A stretch of DNA of 64,000 bases from JACJXF01 sp964349045 (GCA_964349045.1 CAYGFI010000002.1:1-64000); one strand, 5' to 3'. Numbered from the stretch's first letter, positions 35,098 through 43,898 are shown. Notes: generated by a model not told the origin, from the letters alone. Program-made: numbers and translations.

Positions 35098-38000
35098 TTA
35101 ATAATTATATAAGGGCAGTTCAACGATAAAGACACTGCCTTTGTTTATTTCAGTTTTATAATAAACCTTCCCCCCGGCATTTTTCAGGATACTTTCAACG
35201 ATAGCCAGTCCCATTCCCATACCCCTCGATTTAGTGGTAAAGTTTGGTTGAAAAAGTTTATCCCTTATTTCCTCGGGGATTCCTTTGCCATTATCCCTGA
35301 ATCGGATAATAGCCATGTTGCCCTTTTTACCTACACTTACATGCAGCTTTCCCTCTCTGTGGTCAGGAAGCGATTGAACAGCATTCTTGATAAGGTTAAT
35401 AAAAACCCTTGAAATCTGCTCACGATCTGCATAAACAAACAGCTCATCTAAGTCATCTACATCAATCTGTATACTGAGGTTTTCAGTATTTTCGAACAGG
35501 TGACAGGTATCACTAACTATATTTATCAGGTCAAGTTTTTCGTTTTGGGCTGAAGGCATTTTGGCAAAATTGGAAAATTCAGTTGCAATGGCCGAAAGAT
35601 CATCGATTTGTTCAATCAGCATCTTACTCAATCTTGAGAATTGCTCCTCCCAGTTTTCCTTTTTATCAACTATTGAACGTTGAAGGTGTTGAATACTAAG
35701 ACGCATGGGTGTCAGCGGATTTTTTATTTCATGTGCAATCTGTTTTGCCATTTCCCTCCATGCCGATTCGCGTTCGGATTTAGCCAGAAGTTCAGCACTG
35801 GTTGTAAGCTGATCCACCATTTTGTTATATTCATTAACCAGGCTCCCTATCTCATCACGGGCTTTATAGCTGATCTTCTCATTGTTCGAATTCAGGCTTA
35901 CCCGTGCAAAACTTTCCTGTAATAATCTAAGCGGCAGGGTCAGTTTATTTGACAGGAAAACCGCGATGGTGAAACTTAGGAGCGACATCAGCACCAAAAT
36001 ATTCACAATAGCTACAACCAGATTTGTTATCTCACTTGTCAGCTCATCCTGTCGGGTAAAATAAGGAAGATTCAGGTATGCAAGCAAGGTGTTCTCAGAG
36101 TTTACAAAAGGAACATAGGCTGAAAGATACTCCAATCCCCCGATATTTTCATGATGAATATATTCCGAGCGCCGGTTTATAACCATTTCCAGATAAGCAA
36201 GGGTATTCATGCGACCCGCGATCAGGTTGTTTTCTATGATTTCAGGACGGGACGTGGCAAGCAGTTCACCCTTCTGGTCGTACAAATTTATATCCGTATA
36301 GAAAACATTCGAAAATTTCTCCAATAAATCATCCAGATGATAATAATCAGGGGTAGACCAATTATGTAAATCCTCCTCATACTCAAGTTTATGAATGAGT
36401 TCAACATAAACCGATTGAATTTTTTCCTGTAAAATATCCACATGCTTATTCTGGTACTGCCTGATACTGAAATATACAATACCGGCGCCAATGGTTAAAA
36501 GTGAGAAAAACAGAAGTCCGGTTATGGTCATCTGTATTTTATTCTTAAAATTCCATTGAAAATGAGTAGTAACCGGACTGATATTAGTAATCACCAGGAA
36601 AAAAACCATTATTATAAAGTAAAAACTAAAAACATAGGAAAAAGAAATTAGTATGTCGACCCAGAATACTGAGGGTTTGCTTACAATAATCGAATTTGAG
36701 CTATCAATATTATAAATAAGGTGATCATACTTATCTCTTTTTGTAAACGACCAGCCTTCGTTTCCATCGGTATAAATGCTGCTGCTCATATAATAGGCAA
36801 AACTCCCGGAGTAAGTTATAAGCCTCCCTTTATTATATTTGGCATAGGAATAATCTCCAGCGCTTGGCGGAGGATTGAATTTATCATCAAGAAGAAGTTC
36901 CGGATATCCTAATCCTTCAGCTATCAGTCGGGAGTTGAGCTCTATAAAAAGCGTCCGTTCAAAGTTGTCCTTACGAAACGGAATAGCAGCAAAATAACTG
37001 ATGCGTCCGTTTAAGTTGTCGAGAAAATAAAAACCGGTATTTGGAACTTCAATCCCATCCTTAAATATTAATTCATTAAAAAAATTATAACAATGGTATA
37101 TGTTATCTTCAGGAGGCAATACATAAAGACTATCTGATGAACTGCAAGGTGTTATCTGCAGGTCATATTTGTCCCAGAAACCACTGAAGTATTTTCTTTG
37201 TAATGAAGATAAAATGAGATTGACATTAAGTCGAGGAGCTAAAATCATTGCTTTCAGATCTTCATCTTTTCTGAGTCTTGCATCAATATTCACAAACAGA
37301 AGCTCAGCAACTGCATCGTGTTCAGCTGAAAGGTTAACTGCTTTGATTTTCATATCAGCCATACTCTTCTCACCCGTAAACCTAAACACCTCCACAACGG
37401 TATAAACTGAAAACAGTAAAACGAAACTCACAAATGCCGAAAAACGATAATTCCCCCGCCTTGTTATTCTCATAAAATAAACCAGGAAACTAAGTATAAG
37501 AAAGAACAATGCTGATTCGGTGTTGATGATGCCATTATCATTGAAAAGGCTCAGGAATACTACCAGGTTCATCCCAAAAATTAAATAGATTCCCTCATTC
37601 TTTTTATGAATATTCTTTAGAATACCCATTATTTTATCCATCAGTATGGCCAGAGTGGTAAATAGAAGCGCCAGGATCAAAAAACCAAAAAAGGTATATA
37701 TGGTAAGATTCAGCACCTTGTAAGTTTCAAAAGAAACTGTTGAATCCAGTATAAGACTTTCAAAAAGGAAAACAGTCATTGTAAACCAGCCGATGATAAG
37801 AATTGCGAACATCAGCATAATAAGGTAAAGCAGAATAGGTGATTTTTTCAGAATGGTAAGGTCAATGATAAACTCCTTGTAGAAAATATAAACTATAAAA
37901 AAACTAATCAACGTCAGAAAAAGTAAATCCCCAAGGGAAGGGAACCAGATCGATCTGGCAAATTTTCCGGGTGAGAAAAATTCAAGGTTAAAGATAATAT

Positions 38001-38835
38001 CCGGAAAACGGAAAAAATGCGAAAAATAATACAAGGTAAAAAGCAGCCCAATAAAAACAAGAAACAGAGTTTTCTTTTGCCTGCCTTCTGCATTATGAAT
38101 AAATCTGCGCAAAAAGAACAAAAAAAGCATGAAAGTGAGAACATACATAAAAACTGACAAAAGTTTTTCAAGGGGATTCAGTTTACGGGCCTGGTAATAA
38201 TCCAGCGAAAACAGGAAATTTCCATCGGAATTGTAAACTTCATTTTCCCTGCTATTGCTTTTTTTCGGTTGTATTTTTACTTCAGGGGCAAGATTAAAAT
38301 CTTCCTGGAAGCTATTTTTGAGAAACCGGTTTTCATATGGANNNNNNNNNNCATATGGATATTCTTTTTTAATCAGAATCAGTCCGATTACTTCCAGATT
38401 TCCGGCCGTAACCTCCCTTTTAATAAAAAAAGAATTCGCAATTCTTACCAGATCGCGAACCGGAAAATCATTCCTGAGTGTGGGTACGGAAATATTATTA
38501 TCGCTCCAGAAAATGAGAGAATCATCACGATAAACCACTATTGACAGTCCTTTTGTATAAAATTCAGAATAATTATAGGTGGCAGATGCAATAAAGTCAT
38601 TCTCTTTCATACTTTGTGCATCTGAAAGAACTTTAGCGATCAGATGGTCTGCCTGGGATTGCTTGATTTGAAGTGTATTCTGAAATTCTGTTGTATCATC
38701 CTGATTATAAAACCGGGGAGCTGACTCTCTTTCTAACCAGACAGAGAGGATCAGAAAAACAACCATGAGAACAAAAAGCCAACGTCCTTTCAGCAGTACT
38801 TTATTGAAATGTATGTTCTTTATTTCCATATTCAC
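35098..38835 (-). CDS. Very large membrane histidine kinase (NtrY-like), interrupted by a 10-N gap
   Basis: 1245 codons including four unknown ones. N-terminal helix (about 15-35), an extracytoplasmic region, a 7-8-helix membrane block (about 215-500), a second extracytoplasmic sensor (about 505-730), a helix, another sensor region (about 770-920), a helix, HAMP (about 955-1010), HisKA with the phospho-acceptor His in 'MAKQIAHEIKNPLTPMRLS' (about residue 1034), and HATPase_c ('FINLIKNAVQSL', 'IRFRDNGKGIPEE', 'GMGMGLAIVESIL'). No response regulator is adjacent. The gap falls at about residues 162-165, between 'KKEYPY' and 'PYENRF'; removing it together with an 8-base duplication restores a continuous 'KKEYPYENRF'. 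The gene is probably intact in the organism. Confidence 0.9.
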   Translation of the reverse strand: MNMEIKNIHFNKVLLKGRWLFVLMVVFLILSVWLERESAPRFYNQDDTTEFQNTLQIKQSQADHLIAKVLSDAQSMKENDFIASATYNYSEFYTKGLSIVVYRDDSLIFWSDNNISVPTLRNDFPVRDLVRIANSFFIKREVTAGNLEVIGLILIKKEYPYXXXXPYENRFLKNSFQEDFNLAPEVKIQPKKSNSRENEVYNSDGNFLFSLDYYQARKLNPLEKLLSVFMYVLTFMLFLFFLRRFIHNAEGRQKKTLFLVFIGLLFTLYYFSHFFRFPDIIFNLEFFSPGKFARSIWFPSLGDLLFLTLISFFIVYIFYKEFIIDLTILKKSPILLYLIMLMFAILIIGWFTMTVFLFESLILDSTVSFETYKVLNLTIYTFFGFLILALLFTTLAILMDKIMGILKNIHKKNEGIYLIFGMNLVVFLSLFNDNGIINTESALFFLILSFLVYFMRITRRGNYRFSAFVSFVLLFSVYTVVEVFRFTGEKSMADMKIKAVNLSAEHDAVAELLFVNIDARLRKDEDLKAMILAPRLNVNLILSSLQRKYFSGFWDKYDLQITPCSSSDSLYVLPPEDNIYHCYNFFNELIFKDGIEVPNTGFYFLDNLNGRISYFAAIPFRKDNFERTLFIELNSRLIAEGLGYPELLLDDKFNPPPSAGDYSYAKYNKGRLITYSGSFAYYMSSSIYTDGNEGWSFTKRDKYDHLIYNIDSSNSIIVSKPSVFWVDILISFSYVFSFYFIIMVFFLVITNISPVTTHFQWNFKNKIQMTITGLLFFSLLTIGAGIVYFSIRQYQNKHVDILQEKIQSVYVELIHKLEYEEDLHNWSTPDYYHLDDLLEKFSNVFYTDINLYDQKGELLATSRPEIIENNLIAGRMNTLAYLEMVINRRSEYIHHENIGGLEYLSAYVPFVNSENTLLAYLNLPYFTRQDELTSEITNLVVAIVNILVLMSLLSFTIAVFLSNKLTLPLRLLQESFARVSLNSNNEKISYKARDEIGSLVNEYNKMVDQLTTSAELLAKSERESAWREMAKQIAHEIKNPLTPMRLSIQHLQRSIVDKKENWEEQFSRLSKMLIEQIDDLSAIATEFSNFAKMPSAQNEKLDLINIVSDTCHLFENTENLSIQIDVDDLDELFVYADREQISRVFINLIKNAVQSLPDHREGKLHVSVGKKGNMAIIRFRDNGKGIPEEIRDKLFQPNFTTKSRGMGMGLAIVESILKNAGGKVYYKTEINKGSVFIVELPLYNY
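38342..38351. other. Assembly gap (10 N) flanked by an 8-base direct repeat
   Basis: Ten Ns are flanked on both sides by CATATGGA (38334-38341 and 38352-38359). This is the sign of a scaffold join between contigs that overlap by a few bases. Deleting the Ns and one repeat copy removes 18 bases and keeps the kinase reading frame. Confidence 0.95.
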
Positions 38836-38861
38836 ATCAAAAGTTTCCAGGTTAAACTAAA

Positions 38862-39332
38862 TCAGCAATGATGATAAGGTTCTCCCCTGATTATTGTCAT
38901 TGCACGGTAGAGCTGTTCAGCAAAAATCAACCTTACCATCTGATGTGAAAAGGTCATTTTTGAGATCGAAATTTTATCATTGGCCCGTGAATAAACTTCT
39001 TCAGAAAAGCCATATGCTCCACCGATCAGCAGAACAATATCCCTGCCATTGTTTATGTTTTTCTGAATAAATTCTGCAAATTCCAATGAATTGCATTGAT
39101 TGCCATGTTCATCAAGCAAAATCAGATAAGCTGATTTATCGATATTTTTCAATACCTGATCTCCTTCTTTCTTTCTGATTTCTGTAATGCTTAGATTTTT
39201 AGAATTTTTTAAATCAGGAATGGTGAATTCGTCAAAATTAATATAATGCTGAATTCGCTTATGATAATCGCTGATTCCCTCCTGCAGATAGGGGAATCTG
39301 GTTTTCCCGAGTTGAATCAATGTAATTCGCAT
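38862..39332 (-). CDS. rlmH: 23S rRNA (pseudouridine-1915-N3)-methyltransferase RlmH
   Basis: 156 residues, normal length. SPOUT-knot methyltransferase pattern: N-terminal 'MRITLIQLGKT', 'SAYLILLDEHGNQCNSLEFAEFI', the SAM-binding 'VLLIGGAYGFSEEV' and the C-terminal 'LSISKMTFSHQMVRLIFAEQLYRAMTIIRGEPYHH'-type tail that makes the substrate site. RlmH methylates pseudouridine 1915 in helix 69 of 23S rRNA. It is divergent from the DUF4783 gene. Confidence 0.96.
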   Translation of the reverse strand: MRITLIQLGKTRFPYLQEGISDYHKRIQHYINFDEFTIPDLKNSKNLSITEIRKKEGDQVLKNIDKSAYLILLDEHGNQCNSLEFAEFIQKNINNGRDIVLLIGGAYGFSEEVYSRANDKISISKMTFSHQMVRLIFAEQLYRAMTIIRGEPYHHC

Positions 39333-39400
39333 AAATATTAACTAATGTATTTTTTGTATCTTGCATTCGATTTTGTACATGCTGGCAGACCTTTTGCAAT

Positions 39401-39414
39401 AGTTTGTACAAACT
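39401..39414. promoter_or_regulatory. 14-bp perfect palindrome in the rlmH/DUF4783 divergent gap
   Basis: AGTTTGTACAAACT is self-complementary. It overlaps a minus-strand TAAGTTTG box (39409-39416) that could serve rlmH, and a further TTTGTAC copy lies about 30 bases away. The position in a divergent intergenic region suits a repressor operator, but no regulator is known. Confidence 0.4.
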
Positions 39415-39468
39415 TAGCTGAAAAATAGCGAAGTTGTAATATTTTTTTTCGAACAAAAAGTCATCGAA

Positions 39469-39885
39469 ATGAAGAAGATACAAACAATCCCTGCCCTTTT
39501 GTTCCTGATGCTGTTTTTTGGATTTAACGGGAATATGATTATGGCCCAGCAGGTGCCTGCTAAGCTTATCCAGGCATTTAAAAATGGAGATGCTGATGAA
39601 TTAGCGCCCCATTTTAATGAGCGTTTTCAATTAACACTATTGGGTGTTGATCATAGAATCAGTCAATCACAGGCAAAGGAAATCATGAGGGATTTCTTTA
39701 AAAAGTATCCACCGGTTTCATTCGAAATCATGTTTAAAGGGGATAAAAAAGATTCAAATTTTGCTGTTGGCAAGTTAAAAACCAAAAATGAAACCTACCG
39801 TGTAAATTTATTTTTTAAAAAGGTCGGGGAAGAAAATCTCCTACATCTGCTGGAAATTGAGAAAGACAATGACGGTTCATTCTGA
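39469..39885 (+). CDS. DUF4783 family secreted protein
   Basis: 138 residues with signal peptide ('IPALLFLMLFFGFNGNMIMAQQ'). The remainder is a compact NTF2/cystatin-like alpha+beta domain: 'LIQAFKNGDADELAPHFNERFQLTLLGVDHRISQSQAKEIMRDFFKKYPP' followed by 'KLKTKNETYRVNLFFKK'. The function is not known. Its 3' end overlaps nadC by 17 bases, so the two genes are coupled. Confidence 0.82.
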   Translation: MKKIQTIPALLFLMLFFGFNGNMIMAQQVPAKLIQAFKNGDADELAPHFNERFQLTLLGVDHRISQSQAKEIMRDFFKKYPPVSFEIMFKGDKKDSNFAVGKLKTKNETYRVNLFFKKVGEENLLHLLEIEKDNDGSF

Positions 39886-40723
39886 TAAACACCTTGACAT
39901 ACTGATTGATCTCTGGCTCGAAGAGGATATTGGCGACGGGGATCACACGACTTTATCCACCATTCCTGCCACTGCTTCCGGTAAGGCAAAACTTCTGGTT
40001 AAACAGCCAGGTATCATTGCCGGGGTAAGGATTGCTATAGAAATATTCAAACGCTTCGATCCCGGAATGAAAACAGTAGTTTTTATTCCCGATGGAAGTC
40101 CCATTAAACCAGGAGACATAGTCTTCGAAGTACAGGGATTGGTACGAACCATTCTTCAGACCGAACGCCTGGTGTTAAACGTTATGCAAAGAATGAGCGG
40201 AGTTGCAACACATACAAATAATTATGTCCATAAACTTAAAGGCTTAAAAACAAAAATTCTTGATACCCGTAAGACCTCACCCGGTATGCGTTTATTAGAA
40301 AAAGAGGCCGTAAAGCTTGGAGGTGGAGAAAATCACAGGATCGGGTTGTATGATATGATCCTTATCAAAGACAATCATATTGATTTTGCAGGGGGAATAG
40401 GAAATGCCCTCGAATGGACAAGGAAATACCTCAGGGATAATAAGAAAGATCTGAAAATAGTTATCGAGGCCAGAAGCCTTGATGATATCCGTGAAATACT
40501 GAGAAATGGTGGCGCAAACCGTATCCTGATCGATAATTTTACTCCCGCTCTCACCCGCGAGGCCGTTAAACTGGTTGCCGGGGCATGCGAAACGGAATCC
40601 TCAGGAGGAATAACTCTCGACAATATTCGTGAATATGCTGAATGTGGGGTTGATTATATCTCCGTGGGAGCATTAACACACCAGATTAAGAGTTTGGATC
40701 TGAGTTTGAAAGCGGCTTTTTAA
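39869..40723 (+). CDS. nadC: Nicotinate-nucleotide pyrophosphorylase (quinolinate phosphoribosyltransferase)
   Basis: 284 residues from the ATG at 39869; the frame extends upstream only to a TTG. Family motifs are complete: 'LWLEEDIGDGDHTTLSTI', 'ERLVLNVMQRMSGVATHTNNYV', 'ILDTRKTSPGMRLLEKEAVKLGGGENHRIGLYDMILIKDNH' and the C-terminal 'ESSGGITLDNIREYAECGVDYISVGALTH'. NadC converts quinolinate and PRPP to nicotinate mononucleotide in de novo NAD synthesis. NadA and NadB are not in the window. Confidence 0.96.
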   Translation: MTVHSDKHLDILIDLWLEEDIGDGDHTTLSTIPATASGKAKLLVKQPGIIAGVRIAIEIFKRFDPGMKTVVFIPDGSPIKPGDIVFEVQGLVRTILQTERLVLNVMQRMSGVATHTNNYVHKLKGLKTKILDTRKTSPGMRLLEKEAVKLGGGENHRIGLYDMILIKDNHIDFAGGIGNALEWTRKYLRDNKKDLKIVIEARSLDDIREILRNGGANRILIDNFTPALTREAVKLVAGACETESSGGITLDNIREYAECGVDYISVGALTHQIKSLDLSLKAAF

Positions 40724-40871
40724 TGCGTTATGAATTTTTTTGAACTAATAATATTATCCCATCGCCATGTCGTGTCGATTGAATGATAAAAAATCAGATC
40801 CCTAATTGTCGTTCCCTCGTTACACCGTTACCTTTAAATACTGCAGTTTTAGCGCAGGTGAACTCCTTAAT

Positions 40872-40927
40872 CCTTTACCTCGTTACCCATTTACTTATTC
40901 ACTCATTTACCCATTTACCTATTTATG
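40872..40927. repeat. Degenerate 8-nt-period tandem repeat upstream of pdxH
   Basis: Seven consecutive octamers: CCTTTACC, TCGTTACC, CATTTACT, TATTCACT, CATTTACC, CATTTACC, TATTTATG. The last unit runs over the ATG at 40925. Further CGTTAC copies stand just upstream at about 40817-40832. It shares the 8-base period and GTNAC/TTACC core with the tracts at 3003-3040 and 42473-42545. Confidence 0.75.
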
Positions 40928-40963
40928 AACTTACTTTCCCCTCAACTGTTTAATGAAAAAAAA

Positions 40964-41605
40964 ATGAATTTGTCTTTTTCTTACCTAAGAAGAGAGTATT
41001 CCGTGAAAAAGCTCACCAAAAAAGATGTGAACCCGGATCCATTTAAACAATTCGGAACATGGTTTGATGAGGCTTTTGAAACCATCACGGTAGTTCCGAA
41101 TGCTATGATCCTTAGCACTTCGAACCAAAATGGAAGACCTTCTTCAAGGGTTGTTTTGCTAAAAGGTTTTTCAGAAAAGGGCTTCGTGTTTTTCACAAAT
41201 TACGGATCCCGAAAAGGCAATGACATAGAAAGAAATCCTTTTGCAGCTTTACTTTTTTTCTGGGGAGAATTGGAAAGACAGGTGCGTATTGAAGGCCGAG
41301 TAGAAAAAATCAGTCATAAAGAATCCTCCGAATATTTTGTTACACGCCCACGACTGAGTCAGATCGGTGCTTTGGCATCTGCGCAAAGCAAAGTTATTAA
41401 AAAAAGATCAGAGCTGGAAGATGCATTTCACAAGCTTGATAAGGTGTATGAAGGTAAAGAAATCCCAATGCCTGAAAACTGGGGTGGATATATTGTAATT
41501 CCTGAATATTTTGAATTCTGGCAGGGCCGGCAAAGCCGACTGCACGATCGGATCTGCTATCGCCAGAGTGCAGGAGTTTGGGAAATCGAACGTCTGTCTC
41601 CCTGA
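40964..41605 (+). CDS. pdxH: Pyridoxamine/pyridoxine 5'-phosphate oxidase
   Basis: 213 residues from the ATG at 40964 ('MNLSFSYLRREYSV...', as in the family); an in-frame ATG at 40925 would add 13 residues but lies inside a tandem repeat. FMN-binding split-barrel with 'NPDPFKQFGTWFDEAFE', 'MILSTSNQNGRPSSRVVLLKGF', 'GFVFFTNYGSRKGNDIERNPFAALLFFW', 'LERQVRIEGRVEKIS' and the closing 'PEYFEFWQGRQSRLHDRICYR' and 'WEIERLSP'. PdxH oxidises PNP/PMP to pyridoxal 5'-phosphate. Single gene. Confidence 0.95.
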   Translation: MNLSFSYLRREYSVKKLTKKDVNPDPFKQFGTWFDEAFETITVVPNAMILSTSNQNGRPSSRVVLLKGFSEKGFVFFTNYGSRKGNDIERNPFAALLFFWGELERQVRIEGRVEKISHKESSEYFVTRPRLSQIGALASAQSKVIKKRSELEDAFHKLDKVYEGKEIPMPENWGGYIVIPEYFEFWQGRQSRLHDRICYRQSAGVWEIERLSP

Positions 41606-41627
41606 TAGAAAAGAATAATATAAGAGC

Positions 41628-42379
41628 TTACATCACATGTATATACTTCAGAACCAGTTCCCTGGTTTGCTCCTGCTTCCCTATTAGTCTTTCAGACAAT
41701 CCCTTGTCATCATAGGCTTTAAGCTTTTTTACCACGTTATCAATCATCCCGGAGGAAAAGATTCCGGATTGCTCAAATATTTTTCTTTTCAGCTCGAGTG
41801 CTTCAGCTGAATCGTAACAGCTATAAGGAAGATGGCCTAGTGTTGAGAGTTTCTCATTATTCTTAAAAATATCAACCCCAACATATAATTTGTCTGCGAG
41901 AGAGATGGCATCCTTCATTTCAAGACCATGTTGTGTTGCTACCACCAATCCTGCTAAAAGATTATAGATATCTGCTGATCCGTCGGGTACTCTGAATTCA
42001 ACCGTCTGTGAATTGCCGACGGGTATATTTTCAGTGGGTTCAGAGGGATTTGAATCTCTTAGCATATCCTTTTTACCTAACCAGCCCAGTGGAACTCGAA
42101 TCAATACGCTCCGGTTGCGGTCTCCCCAACATATATACGTTGGTGCTTCCTGGTTTGGAACCAACCTGAGGTAGGAAGTGGGAATTGTATTGCCAAATGC
42201 AGTAAGTGCAGGTGCAACATCAAGGATACCGGCAATCATGGAGCGGCTTGTATCCGATAACTTTCCGTTTTCGGTCATGATGTTTTTACCGTCTTTCTCA
42301 AGCATCATATGAATATGCAGGCCGCTGCAGGCTTTGGCAGAAAACTCACCAGCTTATTAGGAACAAGGCTGAAATCCAT
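41628..42379 (-). pseudogene. Truncated, frameshifted glutamine synthetase (C-terminal half only)
   Basis: An open stretch of 226 codons (42308 down to 41628) is clearly the C-terminal half of a glutamine synthetase: 'RSMIAGILDVAPALTAFGNTIPTSYLRLVP', 'CWGDRNRSVLIRVPLGW', 'TVEFRVPDGSADIYNLLAGLVVA'. Reading further upstream gives 'SGLHIH' in the same frame, the conserved metal/ATP-site segment. The preceding 'LVPNKLVSFLPKP' is in another frame, which stops (TGA, 42307-42305). Thus there is a frameshift, probably with a small deletion, and no N-terminal domain (about the first half of the enzyme) is present upstream of 42379. The gene is a remnant and unlikely to be active. Confidence 0.85.
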
Positions 42380-42472
42380 ATGATCTTTTGTTTATGAGTG
42401 AACAAAGATAACCGGAAGCCTTTATGCCGTAAATGATTTATAACATGAGGTGGGTATGTTGTTTAGCTTTTA

Positions 42473-42545
42473 TTCGTGACTCGTGAAGGGGTGATGGGGT
42501 GACAAGAGGAGCCCCTCGTCACGTCGTCACGCGTTACGCGTCACG
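42473..42545. repeat. Degenerate 8-nt-period repeat tract before the L,D-transpeptidase stop
   Basis: Octamers TTCGTGAC, TCGTGAAG, GGGTGATG, GGGTGACA are followed after about 10 bases by CGTCACGT, CGTCACGC, GTTACGCG, TCACG, mostly the reverse-complement sense of the first group. The tract supplies the stop codon of the transpeptidase gene (42541-42543). It has the same period and GTGAC core as 3003-3040. Confidence 0.7.
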
Positions 42546-43182
42546 TTCTTCGTTCCTCCCCATAAACAAATAAACAACTCCCGCCAGAAATCAAATCGAT
42601 TATTTCCCTTGAAATTTCCAGGGGCAATGCCGGGCAGCCCCAGCTTCTGCCAAGTCGCCCGTACTTACTGATGTATTCTTCACTTACATATTCTGCCCCA
42701 TGAATAACAATTTCCCGGTTACGGGCGTTGTCGTTGATTCCCTTTTCAAGCCCGTCGAGTTTCATGGAATACCCATTTTCTCCTTGATAGGTTTCAGCGG
42801 TAAGGAAAAATCCCAGGCAGCTTTGTAAAGAATTCATCTGATTAGAAAAACTAATTGCTTCATTATCACCTGTATTTTTACCGTGTGCAACATAAGTTTT
42901 AAAAAGCAATTGCTTTTTCTGTAGGTCAATTACAAAAAACCGTTTTTCGGAAGATGGCTTTGAATAATCAATAATGGTAAGGATGTTTTTCTTTTTCAGG
43001 TTTTCAATTTTCCCATAACCCCGGATGGCAATAGTAAATATTTCAAATGCCACTTCCTTTTCGGGTAAACAGTCGAGCCATAACCGGCGGACATCATTTT
43101 TTTTATTTGCCTCAGTGCAGGTAAGACTGACTGTTGTATAGAAGATGATGATAAATAAAAGAAGTTTATGAACTGCGTTCAT
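42541..43182 (-). CDS. Murein L,D-transpeptidase catalytic-domain family protein
   Basis: About 213 residues from the ATG at 43182 (signal 'KLLLFIIIFYTTVSLTCTEA'; a Cys at the end of the hydrophobic stretch may be a lipidation site). The YkuD_2-type catalytic domain shows 'RFFVIDLQKKQLLFKTYVAHGKNTG', 'REIVIHGAEYVSEEYI' and the nucleophile Cys in 'GRLGRSWGCPALPLEIS'. Members remodel peptidoglycan by forming 3-3 cross-links or attaching proteins. The C-terminal codons run into the 8-nt repeat tract, which provides the stop. Confidence 0.88.
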   Translation of the reverse strand: MNAVHKLLLFIIIFYTTVSLTCTEANKKNDVRRLWLDCLPEKEVAFEIFTIAIRGYGKIENLKKKNILTIIDYSKPSSEKRFFVIDLQKKQLLFKTYVAHGKNTGDNEAISFSNQMNSLQSCLGFFLTAETYQGENGYSMKLDGLEKGINDNARNREIVIHGAEYVSEEYISKYGRLGRSWGCPALPLEISREIIDLISGGSCLFVYGEERRT

Positions 43183-43223
43183 AGTTGGTTTTTTTGCAAT
43201 AATTCTGACAGAACCGGTCACAT

Positions 43224-43898
43224 CTATTTAAATTTTAATCCTATGTTTACCCTGAAATACCTGTTAAAAATATCATCATGGTATGAATAGATTTTATTTA
43301 TCCCAAATTTATAATCGGGATTAATAAAGCATTCAAATGATGAAAAGGGTACCCGAATTCCAAATCCACCATGCAGTCCAAATGAACTTGATAAGTCCGC
43401 TCTTTCATTGTATTGAGTTTCTGTATGAAAAATTGGACTATTCTCACTATAATCATAAATATGCATGGTTCCTTTTTTCTTTGAATTTATAACCATATCA
43501 GCGAATACACCCGTTTCAATATATACGTTTGACTTACTTCCTATATTTAATCGCCACCGTAACGGGACAGAAAAACAATTCATGCTATAGGTCAAGTCTG
43601 TTGAATTTGCAAAATGACCTTCATACATTGATTTCATAAACTGACTGGTTCTGTTAAATTCCAATCCAAATACTAAATTTATTTTTTTATCTGATCTGAA
43701 AAGATGATTTGCTCCAAAACCGAATCCATTTCTGTTTTCTGTGTTATCATTATGCAATGTCGACCTGTTAAATGAAATGCTATATTCATCAAATGAAAAA
43801 TAACCGGAATCCTGTCCTGATATTTTAATAAATATTCCAATCAGACCCAATGTTATCAGTAATAAATATCTCATTTTACTGCCTGATTTAGTTGTCAT
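43224..43898 (-). CDS. Small outer-membrane beta-barrel protein, function unknown
   Basis: 224 residues (or 216 from the ATG at 43874, which gives a more classical signal peptide: 'MRYLLLITLGLIGIFIKISGQ'). After cleavage it shows alternating hydrophobic/polar strands ending 'DIFNRYFRVNIGLKFK', with a C-terminal aromatic/basic end typical of a barrel; 'LVFGLEFNRTSQFM', 'PLRWRLNIGSKSNVYIETGVFADMVIN' and 'SSFGLHGGFGIRVPF' look like barrel strands (outer membrane protein beta-barrel family, PF13568-like). No partner is evident. Confidence 0.7.
   Translation of the reverse strand: MTTKSGSKMRYLLLITLGLIGIFIKISGQDSGYFSFDEYSISFNRSTLHNDNTENRNGFGFGANHLFRSDKKINLVFGLEFNRTSQFMKSMYEGHFANSTDLTYSMNCFSVPLRWRLNIGSKSNVYIETGVFADMVINSKKKGTMHIYDYSENSPIFHTETQYNERADLSSSFGLHGGFGIRVPFSSFECFINPDYKFGINKIYSYHDDIFNRYFRVNIGLKFK

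Noticed and set aside
41628..42308. A short but functional glutamine synthetase starting at 42308
   Set aside because: The 'ATG ATG' start is inside the conserved HIHMM segment; the N-terminal domain and half of the active site are missing and the upstream frame is shifted.
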